The notes beneath the pieces are model-generated. The model was not told where the DNA came from. It worked only from the letters and a program-made list of their open reading frames with translations, and did not search any database. Both the position numbers and the translations under genes were made by a program. Below are positions 5,969 through 12,872 of a stretch of DNA of 15,729 nt, in pieces. Where the stretch lies: contig VHBM01000025.1 of the NCBI GenBank assembly GCA_016871975.1, forward strand, positions 1 to 15,729, in the 5' to 3' direction. The first letter of the stretch is position 1, and each line of letters begins with the position of its first letter. The DNA comes from Nitrososphaerota archaeon. Lineage in GTDB: Archaea > Thermoproteota > Nitrososphaeria > Nitrososphaerales > Nitrosopumilaceae.

Positions 5969-8032
5969 ATGAATTTCTATAAGATGGGCAGAACTGTAAA
6001 AAATATCAAAATAATTTTTTTTCTAGTCATAATCAGTCTGAGTGTAGTGTTGACTTTGCATTATTTGCCTTACAAAAACAGTGCAGAAGTTTTTGTGACA
6101 AAAAGCGGTCCTTACATAGGTGTTCATAGCCTACAAAAATTAGGATATAGTGGCGATGGCATTAAGATTGCAGTAATAGATACAGGTGTTGACTATAATC
6201 ATCCCGATCTGTTCGGACTAGGTCCTGATGGCAAGGTTATAGGAGGTTATGATTTTGTTGATAATGACAAAACGCCTCTTGATACAAACGGCCACGGCAC
6301 TGAGGTTGCGGGAATTATAGCTGCAGATGGCACACTAAGCGGCATAGCACCAAAAGCAAAACTTTTAGCTTATCGAGTGTCTGATACTGGAGAATCTGTT
6401 TCATCAGACCTTATAGTAAAAGCAATTGAGCAGGCTATAATCGATGAGGCAGACATCATCAACATTAGTTTAGGTGTCAACAAGACAAACAAGATAATCG
6501 ATGACAGCGTAAACAAGGCAGTGGATAGCGGGATTGTAGTTGTCACAGCAGCTGGCAACAATGGTCCTGGTTTAGGAACAATTGGAAGTCCTGCTAAAAA
6601 TCCAAATTCGATTACTGTTGGCGCATCATACAATAATGTAACCTCCAGTATTGTCGCTACATTTGATGCTGCAGACAAGCAGTTTTCAGTTTTTCCAATG
6701 GTTGGTACAAATGCTTTGGATGAGCCAATTACAGGAAAAATAGTATTTGGAGAATATGGGAGAAAAAAAGATCTGAAAGATCTTGATGTAAATGATTCTA
6801 TTTTACTTGTAGAACGTGGAAGCAATACTGAAGGCGAGGTTGTTTATTTTTCTGACAAAGAAAAAAATGCAGCGGATAATGGTGCAAAGGCTGTAATAGT
6901 TTACAACAACGAAGAAGGAATATTTTTTGGCGAACTATATCATGAATTTAATACTCCTGACTATAGGCCAAGAATACCAGCGTTATCTCTTTCAAATGAG
7001 GAAGGACTGATACTAAAACAAATGGCAGAAAACAACACCGTTGGAAAATTGAATGTCTTCTACAATCCAGATTTTGTTGTGCCTTTTAGTTCGAGAGGTC
7101 CTGTTTCTCCTTTTTACATAAAGCCTGACTTGGTTGCACCAGGTGCGTTTGTAAATACTACACTAAACAACGGACGATATAATTTAACAAGCGGAACTAG
7201 TTTTGCAGCACCTCATGTGTCAGGTACGATAGCACTACTATTACAGAAAGATCCCAGCTTGACACCAGACGAAATTAAATCGTTGTTGGTAACAACTGCT
7301 TCCCAAGTTTCTGATCCGTATGGGCAACAGTTTCCATTTGAGGTTGCCGGCACAGGAAGAATAAATGCAACTAGAGCATTTGATGCAAGTTTGGTTATCA
7401 TGCCATCATATTTGATATTTAATTTATCAACTGAAAAAATAACTCAAAGCCAATATTTACAAATTAAATCACTTGATGGTAATACTGCAAGTCCAAGTGT
7501 TAGTTTTGATGGCGATGATGTTTTTGATTTTAATTACAAGCTTGAAAATGGAATGCTTTATGTCACAATTTCAATAGTTGAGCAAGTTTTTGGAGAGTAT
7601 GAAGGTAAAATCATCATTGAGCATGAAAATATCAGATATGCTGTGCCTGTAATGATTCACATTACCAAGGGTTCATTGTTTGTAAATGAACATGATGGAA
7701 AATTAGATTTTAGAGTTACTTATCCAGATGAATGGTCATATGCAAAGATTTCAGTTACAAATGAAAAAACTGGAGAAATAGAAACAACGTCTGTTACTCC
7801 AAACAAAATAACTACACTAGATGTTTCTGATTCAGGAAAATATTGGATTGAGGGGAAAATTACTTCTGGCAATACCTTATCCGATGTTTATGATATTATT
7901 GATGTGAGTTTAGACGAAAACAAAAAAGAAATAGACTTGTTTGGTTTCTTAGATATTCCGCAAAAAACTATTTTGATTATATTTGTAGTTACTGCGGCAA
8001 TAGCTCTGGTAGGATTAAAGATAAGAAAGTGA
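5969..8032 (+). CDS. Membrane-anchored subtilisin-like serine protease (peptidase S8) with PA insert
   Basis: Subtilase of 687 residues, predicted to act outside the membrane. A hydrophobic segment at about 14-33 is a signal peptide or signal anchor, and a second at about 667-684, followed by KIRK, is a C-terminal membrane anchor. Catalytic residues are Asp71 (AVIDTGVDYNHPDL), His109 (NGHGTEVAGI) and Ser411 (TSGTSFAAPHVSG); oxyanion Asn197 lies in AAGNNGPG. A protease-associated (PA) domain is inserted between the Asn and Ser motifs (about 245-370, including AADNGAKAVIVYNN). Beta-rich modules fill about 480-650. Only about 10-15 residues separate the first hydrophobic segment from the catalytic domain, so there is no obvious inhibitor-type propeptide. 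A second in-frame ATG at 5984 may be the true start, given the TATA position. The substrate is unknown. The gene ends one base from the convergent pckA. Confidence 0.93.
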   Translation: MNFYKMGRTVKNIKIIFFLVIISLSVVLTLHYLPYKNSAEVFVTKSGPYIGVHSLQKLGYSGDGIKIAVIDTGVDYNHPDLFGLGPDGKVIGGYDFVDNDKTPLDTNGHGTEVAGIIAADGTLSGIAPKAKLLAYRVSDTGESVSSDLIVKAIEQAIIDEADIINISLGVNKTNKIIDDSVNKAVDSGIVVVTAAGNNGPGLGTIGSPAKNPNSITVGASYNNVTSSIVATFDAADKQFSVFPMVGTNALDEPITGKIVFGEYGRKKDLKDLDVNDSILLVERGSNTEGEVVYFSDKEKNAADNGAKAVIVYNNEEGIFFGELYHEFNTPDYRPRIPALSLSNEEGLILKQMAENNTVGKLNVFYNPDFVVPFSSRGPVSPFYIKPDLVAPGAFVNTTLNNGRYNLTSGTSFAAPHVSGTIALLLQKDPSLTPDEIKSLLVTTASQVSDPYGQQFPFEVAGTGRINATRAFDASLVIMPSYLIFNLSTEKITQSQYLQIKSLDGNTASPSVSFDGDDVFDFNYKLENGMLYVTISIVEQVFGEYEGKIIIEHENIRYAVPVMIHITKGSLFVNEHDGKLDFRVTYPDEWSYAKISVTNEKTGEIETTSVTPNKITTLDVSDSGKYWIEGKITSGNTLSDVYDIIDVSLDENKKEIDLFGFLDIPQKTILIIFVVTAAIALVGLKIRK

Positions 8033-8033
8033 T

Positions 8034-9629
8034 CTAGATTTTTGGGCCAGCATTGCGAATCTCTTTTGGTATATCTTTAAACTTGTCAAAGTTATCTACA
8101 AACATTTGAGCTAGTTTTTTTGCAGATAGCTCATAGGAGTCTTTGTCAATCCAAGTGTTTTTTGGATCTAGGATATCAGAAGGAACGTTTGTGCACTTTG
8201 TTGGTATGTCCAAATTGAACAATTCGTTGTGTCTGTATTTAACACCATCAAGCTCACCTGTCAGCGCAGCAGTAACCATTGCCCTGCTGTATTTGATATT
8301 GATGCGTTTTCCAACGCCGTATGGACCTCCAGACCAGCCTGTGTTTATCAAGTAAACTGTAGTATTGTATTGTTTGATCTTTTCACCTAGCATTTTTGCA
8401 TAAACAGCTGCAGGTCGTGGCATAAACGGTGCACCAAAGCATGCAGAAAAAGTTGCTTTTGGTTCTTTGATCCCCCGTTCGGTTCCAGCAAGCTTGCTTG
8501 TATATCCTGATAAAAAGTGGTACATCGCACCTTCATTTGTTAGCTTTGAGACAGGAGGCAGTACCCCTAGTGCATCTGCTGTTAGAAATACGATTACCTT
8601 TGGATGACCACCAACACTTGGAATGACTGCACCGGGTATGTAGTCTAGGGGATACGCAGCTCTAGTATTTTCTGTTAGACTTGCATCATCAAAATTTGGC
8701 TTTAGGGTTTGTTTATCGATGATGACATTCTCTAATACTGCGCCTGACTTTATCGCATTCCATATTTGCGGTTCTGCTTCAGGGTTAAGGTTGATACATT
8801 TGGCATAGCAGCCACCTTCAAAGTTAAAGACGCCGTTATCTGACCATCCATGTTCATCATCGCCAATTAGCATTCGATTTGGATCTGCAGAGAGGCTTGT
8901 TTTTCCAGTGCCTGATAGACCAAAGAACAGTGCAGTGTCTCCATTTTTTCCAATATTTGCCGAGCAATGCATTGGAAAGACATTACGTGTTGGAAGGATA
9001 TAGTTCATAACAGAAAACATTGACTTTTTCATTTCTCCTGCATAGCTTGTCCCCCCAATCAGAACTAATTTTTTAGACATGTTTATCATGATGAAAATAT
9101 TTGAGCTGGTTCCGTCTATTTCTTGAATTGACTCAAAATCATTAAGACATATCAAAGTAAATTCTGGCTCATGGTGTTCAAGTTCTCCTTGTGTTGGTCT
9201 TACAAATAATTGTCTTGCAAAGAGACTTTGCCATGCATGGTCATTTATGACTCGAATTGAGAGGCGGTTTTCTCTGTCTGCGCCTACAAATCCATCAAAA
9301 ACAAAAATTTCTTTTCCTTCAACAAATTTTTTCATCTTAGCAAATATCTTGTCAAATTTTCCTGGAGGGAATTGCTGGTTTATCTTGCCCCAATCTACAG
9401 TGTCGTGCGTTTCATCGTCATATACTATGAATCTGTCTTCAGGCGATCTTCCAGTGTATTTGCCAGTCTTGACAGATAATGAGCCAGTGCTTGTGACCAT
9501 TCCTTCATTTTTTTGAACTGCAAGTTCGACTAGTTTTGTTGGATAAAGATTTCTGTATACTTTTGATGGATTGATTCCAAGTGCGATAAGCTGTGATGTG
9601 AACTTGTTTGTAATGTATGTCTCTGTCAT
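8034..9629 (-). CDS. pckA: Phosphoenolpyruvate carboxykinase (ATP)
   Basis: Interconverts oxaloacetate plus ATP with PEP, CO2 and ADP; in an autotrophic archaeon it would mainly feed gluconeogenesis (inference). It is 531 residues, full length for the ATP-dependent family. TGRSPEDRF is at 59-67, GTSYAGEMKKSMF at 193-205 and MHCSAN at 220-225. The kinase P-loop GLSGTGKT is at 237-244 and the metal-binding IGDDEHGW at 265-272. NTRAAYPLDYI and TGWSGGPYGVG follow. These motifs fit the ATP enzyme rather than the GTP type. The ATG at 9629 is supported by a GGGTG ribosome binding site seven bases upstream. It is monocistronic and converges on the subtilase with a one-base gap. Confidence 0.97.
   Translation of the reverse strand: MTETYITNKFTSQLIALGINPSKVYRNLYPTKLVELAVQKNEGMVTSTGSLSVKTGKYTGRSPEDRFIVYDDETHDTVDWGKINQQFPPGKFDKIFAKMKKFVEGKEIFVFDGFVGADRENRLSIRVINDHAWQSLFARQLFVRPTQGELEHHEPEFTLICLNDFESIQEIDGTSSNIFIMINMSKKLVLIGGTSYAGEMKKSMFSVMNYILPTRNVFPMHCSANIGKNGDTALFFGLSGTGKTSLSADPNRMLIGDDEHGWSDNGVFNFEGGCYAKCINLNPEAEPQIWNAIKSGAVLENVIIDKQTLKPNFDDASLTENTRAAYPLDYIPGAVIPSVGGHPKVIVFLTADALGVLPPVSKLTNEGAMYHFLSGYTSKLAGTERGIKEPKATFSACFGAPFMPRPAAVYAKMLGEKIKQYNTTVYLINTGWSGGPYGVGKRINIKYSRAMVTAALTGELDGVKYRHNELFNLDIPTKCTNVPSDILDPKNTWIDKDSYELSAKKLAQMFVDNFDKFKDIPKEIRNAGPKI
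8037..8043 (+). terminator. Short T tract after the subtilase stop
   Basis: AGATTTTTG follows the subtilase stop (8030-8032) within a dozen bases and lies inside the 3' end of pckA. Five Ts is weak for archaeal termination, so read-through antisense to pckA is possible. Confidence 0.25.
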
Positions 9630-9636
9630 TAGTTAA

Positions 9637-9641
9637 CACCC
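9637..9641 (-). promoter_or_regulatory. Shine-Dalgarno site of pckA
   Basis: The minus strand carries GGGTG, separated by seven bases from the pckA ATG at 9629. The archaeal anti-SD core pairs with GGTG. This marks pckA as having a leader, unlike several neighbours with leaderless starts. Its TATA box is not clear; weak AT-rich candidates lie near 9646-9690. Confidence 0.5.
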
Positions 9642-9746
9642 AAGATTACATATGAAATGAAAAGTTGAGTAATCATATGGAATATTCAATCGCTTTTTAC
9701 TTCCTTTTTATCTCTTTTCTTGCGGTCGCTGTTATTTAGATACCTA

Positions 9747-9758
9747 TTTATTTAAAAA
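9747..9758 (+). promoter_or_regulatory. TATA box for rpl32e-rpl19e
   Basis: TTTATTTAAAAA lies about 22-25 bases before the rpl32e ATG at 9775, predicting a leaderless transcript. The remaining part of the 145-base gap to pckA holds a T-rich stretch (about 9691-9720) with no recognisable gene. Confidence 0.6.
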
Positions 9759-9774
9759 TTCGAAATTCACCTTC

Positions 9775-10179
9775 ATGCCGATAAATAAGGAAAAGCTTGC
9801 GATGCGAGAAGAAATTGCAAAGAATAGACCTACTTTTGTAAGGCAAGAAAGTTGGCGCTACAAAAGATTACACATACAGTGGCGAAAACCAAAAGGCATT
9901 GATAATCGTCAAAGAAGACAAGAAGGAAGCAGCATTCCTGCTCTTGTCAGAGTTGGTTACAGAAGTCCAAAAATTTCACGAGGCTTGCATCCTTCTGGCT
10001 ATACTGATAATTTAGTTTACAATGTTAATGACTTGGAAAAATTGAATCCAAAAACAGATGGTGTTAGAATTGGCCATAGTGTTGGCAAAAAAAAGAGAAC
10101 ACAGATCATAATTAAAGCCAAAGAAAAAAAGTTCAAAGTTTTTAATGCAAGGGTGTCTGCAAGTGGTAGTAAATCTTAG
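9775..10179 (+). CDS. rpl32e: 50S ribosomal protein L32e (eL32)
   Basis: Large-subunit protein found only in archaea and eukaryotes. The 134 residues contain the family signature FVRQESWRYKRLHIQWRKPK followed by GIDNRQRR, and then RVGYRSPKISRGLHPSGY. Length is normal for the core domain. Canonically it lies in the spc operon between rpl6 and rpl19e. Here only the rpl32e-rpl19e pair is kept together, on the opposite strand to rpl18-secY and 7 kb away. Its last 17 bases overlap rpl19e. Confidence 0.96.
   Translation: MPINKEKLAMREEIAKNRPTFVRQESWRYKRLHIQWRKPKGIDNRQRRQEGSSIPALVRVGYRSPKISRGLHPSGYTDNLVYNVNDLEKLNPKTDGVRIGHSVGKKKRTQIIIKAKEKKFKVFNARVSASGSKS
10151..10155 (+). promoter_or_regulatory. 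Shine-Dalgarno site deciding the rpl19e start
   Basis: GGGTG lies seven bases before the GTG at 10163, the same motif and spacing as at pckA. It sits inside rpl32e. It supports GTG 10163 as the start over the in-frame ATG at 10145. Confidence 0.55.
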
Positions 10180-10618
10180 AGCAAAAAAGCGACTGGTTTC
10201 TAGAATTTTAGGAGTTGGCTCAAACAGAGTAAAGTTTGACTCTGATCATCTAGATGACATTGCAGATGCCATAACCAGAAGTAACATACGAAGCCTTCTT
10301 TCTGCAAATACAATCAAAATAAAACCAATAGTAGGAACATCACGAGGACGTGCACAGCTTAAAAGAATTCAAAAACACAAGCGTGGAACAAAACAAGGCT
10401 CTAAAAAGGGAAAGAAAGGGGCACGTGTTGGCAAAAAAGAGGTTTATGTCAATAAAGTCAGGTCGTTAAGACATATTCTAAAAGTATCAAAGGATAGAAA
10501 AGACATTACAAATAAAGAATTTTGGGAACTGTACAAAAAAGTGGGCGGAAATACAGTAAGAAACAAGGCTCACCTGATTACTCTCATTGAAGAGATAAAG
10601 TCTAGACGTAAAGCCTAG
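10163..10618 (+). CDS. rpl19e: 50S ribosomal protein L19e (eL19)
   Basis: Large-subunit protein eL19, 151 residues from the GTG at 10163 (MVVNLRAKKRLVSRILGVG). Homologues begin M-x-D/N-L-x-x-x-K-R-L-A, so this start fits. The in-frame ATG at 10145 would add six atypical residues and has no ribosome binding site. A basic central region (RGTKQGSKKGKKGARVGKK) and the C-terminal helix with LRHILKVSKDRKDITNKEFW match the family. It overlaps rpl32e by 17 bases. Its TAG stop overlaps the stop of the convergent ogt within a CTAG palindrome. Confidence 0.95.
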   Translation: MVVNLRAKKRLVSRILGVGSNRVKFDSDHLDDIADAITRSNIRSLLSANTIKIKPIVGTSRGRAQLKRIQKHKRGTKQGSKKGKKGARVGKKEVYVNKVRSLRHILKVSKDRKDITNKEFWELYKKVGGNTVRNKAHLITLIEEIKSRRKA

Positions 10619-10914
10619 AATCGATAGACAGATCTTTCAAAATTTAGTACTTTACCATTTTTGATTTTTACGCCCTCTTTTGAAAGAAGTGAGGTCTTGA
10701 CATCCTGTCCATATGCATATCCTCCTACATTGCCATCTGATTTTACAACTCTATGGCACGGAATTATTACAGGATATTGATTTTGGTTCATTATTCTTCC
10801 AATAACTCTTTGACCATTTTTTAGCCCAACAGATTCTGCCAGTTCTTTGTATGTAGTGACTTTGCCTTTTGGGACTTTGAGCAATTGCTTGTAAACTCTT
10901 TGGTTAAGATTCAA
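10615..10914 (-). CDS. ogt: Methylated-DNA--cysteine methyltransferase, single-domain form
   Basis: DNA repair protein that removes alkyl groups from O6-alkylguanine onto its own cysteine. The 99 residues comprise only the C-terminal MGMT domain. It has VYKQLLKVPKGKVTTYKELA at the start, the DNA-binding helix with the flipping arginine (NGQRVIGR, Arg36), and the active site IPCHRVV with Cys53, then GGYAYG. Alkyltransferase-like proteins of similar length lack this cysteine, so an active enzyme is expected. The start is a TTG at 10914 that overlaps the dtdA stop (TTGA). No ATG precedes the domain, so the TTG is nearly forced. It is probably expressed only with dtdA. Confidence 0.9.
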   Translation of the reverse strand: MNLNQRVYKQLLKVPKGKVTTYKELAESVGLKNGQRVIGRIMNQNQYPVIIPCHRVVKSDGNVGGYAYGQDVKTSLLSKEGVKIKNGKVLNFERSVYRF

Positions 10915-11687
10915 AGTTTTATGATCTCAAGATCTGTAGTTTCAATTAATTGTAAAACCTTTTGTTTGTATTGCCCCAAACCATCCCAATCTAATAAAGC
11001 CACTTTGGCCAGAGAGTTTCTCTTAAGAATGTGAAAGAATAGCTCGTCGTCTAAAAATTCTAGTGCATGTTTAGGTACAACCGTTCCCAGAGCATGTTCG
11101 CCATGGATAAGCTCTTTTGTGAATTTTTCAGGATAATGTGTACCTCCAAAACATAGTGATACAGGCGAAACTTTTTGTTCATTATTCATTACATCTACAA
11201 CAATTTGTGCCACAGAATCACATAGTTTGGTGTCAGTCCATTGTTTTTCAGTGGTTCCAATCTCAATAAACAACACAGGCTTGTTAAGCGATGTAGGCCC
11301 ATGATGTGTGGCCTCTATTGTTATTTCAAAATCAGAAAAGGCGTCTTTTTTATTCCAAAGATTTTGAATGTATGTTTTTTGAATGTAAGGATGGGGTATT
11401 GCTATTTGTCTTTTCTTGCCTCCAAAACTTGCATCAGAGAAATTTCCAGTACTGTGAGCTGTAAGTGCTAATACATTTGATTCAGCAGCGTGTTTTGATA
11501 AAAATACATAGCCATCATATGCATATTTTTCTTCAAGCCAGTCAGCTGAAATTGAAGGCGTTTGAATTATTACCAGATCAAATTTTTTTCCACGAAAAAT
11601 TTCGCCGTCTTTTTTCATATCTTTTGATATGAAATTTGCCATGTTATTTCCTGCAGGATCTTTGTTGTAAGCTACAAGTAATTGCAT
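10911..11687 (-). CDS. dtdA: D-aminoacyl-tRNA deacylase (archaeal DtdA type)
   Basis: Hydrolyses D-amino acids off mischarged tRNA; the archaeal/plant family (DTD2, COG1650), unrelated in fold to bacterial DTD. From the ATG at 11687 the product has 258 residues: MQLLVAYNKDPAGNNMANF start, KHAAESNVLALTAHSTGNF, EATHHGP, CFGGTHYPEKFT and GTVVPKHAL are family landmarks. The open frame runs upstream to 11765, but those 26 residues lie opposite secE and its promoter and look non-coding. A TATA-like TTAATAA 27 bases before 11687 agrees with a leaderless start. It is coupled to ogt by a TTGA overlap. Confidence 0.93.
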   Translation of the reverse strand: MQLLVAYNKDPAGNNMANFISKDMKKDGEIFRGKKFDLVIIQTPSISADWLEEKYAYDGYVFLSKHAAESNVLALTAHSTGNFSDASFGGKKRQIAIPHPYIQKTYIQNLWNKKDAFSDFEITIEATHHGPTSLNKPVLFIEIGTTEKQWTDTKLCDSVAQIVVDVMNNEQKVSPVSLCFGGTHYPEKFTKELIHGEHALGTVVPKHALEFLDDELFFHILKRNSLAKVALLDWDGLGQYKQKVLQLIETTDLEIIKL

Positions 11688-11696
11688 GAGATAAAA

Positions 11697-11705
11697 GATA
11701 TATTG
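11697..11705 (+). promoter_or_regulatory. TATA box for secE-spt5-rpl11
   Basis: GATATATTG is centred 25-26 bases before the secE ATG at 11726, predicting a leaderless transcript for the cluster. It lies between the dtdA TATA box and the dtdA start, so the two promoters interlock. Confidence 0.6.
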
Positions 11706-11710
11706 ATACC

Positions 11711-11717
11711 TTATTAA
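11711..11717 (-). promoter_or_regulatory. TATA-like box for dtdA-ogt
   Basis: The minus strand reads TTAATAA, centred 27 bases before the dtdA ATG at 11687. It is a weaker match than the secE box, but the position fits a leaderless start. Confidence 0.45.
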
Positions 11718-11725
11718 TCCCAGCC

Positions 11726-11896
11726 ATGGATCCAAAACGAACCTTAAGAAATATGGCAAATACAATGAAGCTTGCCAAAAAATCAGACAAAGACGACTAT
11801 ATGCAACATCTCAGACTGGTTTTGCTTGGAATAGCAACTGTAGGTGCGATTGGATTTATAATTCAGTTTGTGTTTTCAGTAACTACATTCGGATAG
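11726..11896 (+). CDS. secE: Preprotein translocase subunit SecE (Sec61 gamma)
   Basis: Small clamp subunit of the Sec translocon. The 56-residue frame starts MDPKRTLRNM, has an amphipathic basic stretch (MKLAKKSDKDDYMQHLR) lying along the cytosolic face, and one membrane span (about residues 31-52, LVLLGIATVGAIGFIIQFVF), ending at TTFG. This is the standard archaeal SecE layout. Position confirms it: immediately before spt5 and rpl11, as in many archaea. It is below the usual length cut-off of ORF callers and could be missed. A TATA box 25 bases upstream gives it a leaderless start. Its partner secY is at 1-530. Confidence 0.92.
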   Translation: MDPKRTLRNMANTMKLAKKSDKDDYMQHLRLVLLGIATVGAIGFIIQFVFSVTTFG

Positions 11897-11902
11897 ATAA
11901 AA

Positions 11903-12364
11903 TTGTCTCAGGAAGTAAAGTCTCATCTTTTTGCAATTCGTACCACAGGAGGTCAGGAAAAAGTAGTGATGAATCTCTTAGAAAACAAGATAAAGATGAA
12001 AAAAATCAACGTCCAGTCAGTACTATTGGTTGATAATCTAAAGGGCTATGTTGTCATAGAGGCAGTTGATGCAAATGATGCCTTTAATGCCATTCAAGGC
12101 ATAAGACACATTCGTGGTCAATTAAGAGGCGAGCTAGAATTCAAAGACATTGAAGGATATCTTATCAAAAAATCAACAGTGTCAGAGCTTGCAGTCGATA
12201 GTGTTGTTGAGATAATCGGCGGCCCATTCAAGGGCATGAAAGCTACTATTACACGAGTTGATCATGAAAAAGAGGAAGCTACAGTAATTTTGCTTGACGC
12301 ATCATATCAGTTACCTGTTACTGTAGATGCAAATTATCTCAAGCTTTCAACTAGCAAGGATTAA
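11903..12364 (+). CDS. spt5: Transcription elongation factor Spt5 (NusG homologue)
   Basis: Processivity factor that closes over the RNA polymerase clamp together with Spt4. The 153 residues form an NGN domain (about 8-85, HLFAIRTTGGQEKVV through GYVVIEAVDANDAFNAIQGI and HIRGQLRG) and a KOW domain (about 96-135, VVEIIGGPFKGMKATI). This is the usual archaeal two-domain size. The start is a TTG at 11903, six bases after the secE stop; no ATG or GTG occurs before the conserved HLFAIRT segment, so TTG is the only reasonable start. No clear ribosome binding site is visible. It precedes rpl11 by 25 bases. Confidence 0.95.
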   Translation: MSQEVKSHLFAIRTTGGQEKVVMNLLENKIKMKKINVQSVLLVDNLKGYVVIEAVDANDAFNAIQGIRHIRGQLRGELEFKDIEGYLIKKSTVSELAVDSVVEIIGGPFKGMKATITRVDHEKEEATVILLDASYQLPVTVDANYLKLSTSKD

Positions 12365-12389
12365 ATTTTCTTTATAGAGTGAAAAACTA

Positions 12390-12872
12390 ATGGCAGACTT
12401 ACAAACTATTTCTACACTTGTAACTGGCGGACAAGCATCTGCAGGTCCTCCACTTGGTCCAGCTTTGGGACCAATGGGCGTAAATGTAATGCAGGTAATT
12501 ACCGCAATTAATGAAAAAACCAAAGATTTTGAAGGAATGAAGGTTCCTGTTACAGTTTCTATTGATCCTGCTACAAAGAAATGGGAAATTGAAATTGGCA
12601 TTCCTTCCTCAGCGGCATTGTTATTAAAAGAGGCAGGAATTCAGAAAGGTTCTGGAACTCCAACAACTAATTGGGTTGCAGATGTCAAGTTTGATACTAT
12701 AGTAAAGGTTGCAAAAACAAAGCTGGACTCATCTTATGCAACCTCACTAAAATCTGTTGCAAAAGAGATCATTGGAACTTGTGTATCGTTGGGTGTAAAA
12801 ATTGAAGGCAAGACGCCAAAAGAAGTCACTGCCGAAATCAATTCTGGCAAGTGGGACGAAAAGTTCAGATAA
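12390..12872 (+). CDS. rpl11: 50S ribosomal protein L11 (uL11)
   Basis: Large-subunit protein uL11, which forms the base of the GTPase-associated stalk with uL10. The 160 residues show the N-terminal signature TGGQASAGPPLGPALGPMGV and the rRNA-binding C-terminal domain, with a conserved terminus GKWDEKFR. GAGTG eight bases before the ATG at 12390 could act as ribosome binding site. It belongs to the secE-spt5-rpl11 transcript. In most archaea rpl1 follows directly; here a convergent Lrp-type gene intervenes, its TAA stop directly abutting that of rpl11. Confidence 0.97.
   Translation: MADLQTISTLVTGGQASAGPPLGPALGPMGVNVMQVITAINEKTKDFEGMKVPVTVSIDPATKKWEIEIGIPSSAALLLKEAGIQKGSGTPTTNWVADVKFDTIVKVAKTKLDSSYATSLKSVAKEIIGTCVSLGVKIEGKTPKEVTAEINSGKWDEKFR

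Noticed and set aside
6370..6825. 151-codon open frame on the minus strand inside the subtilase
   Set aside because: It is antisense to the catalytic and PA regions of a clearly real protease, has no recognisable motif, and is low-complexity hydrophobic/serine-rich, typical of an antisense shadow.
9630..9774. Possible tRNA, small RNA or small protein in the pckA-rpl32e spacer, including the T-rich stretch 9691-9720
   Set aside because: No cloverleaf, conserved RNA box or coding frame is visible. The T-rich stretch has no plus-strand gene before it to terminate, so it is left unassigned.
10145..10162. ATG at 10145 as rpl19e start
   Set aside because: It adds six residues not seen in eL19 and lacks a ribosome binding site, whereas GTG 10163 has GGGTG seven bases upstream.
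10615..10914. ogt as a truncated pseudogene
   Set aside because: The whole MGMT DNA-binding/active-site domain is intact, with PCHRVV and the flipping arginine. Single-domain forms of this size exist, so the short length is not decay.
11688..11765. 26-residue N-terminal extension of the dtdA reading frame
   Set aside because: It lies opposite secE and both promoters, has no family similarity, and the ATG at 11687 matches the usual DtdA N-terminus and has a TATA-like box at the right distance.
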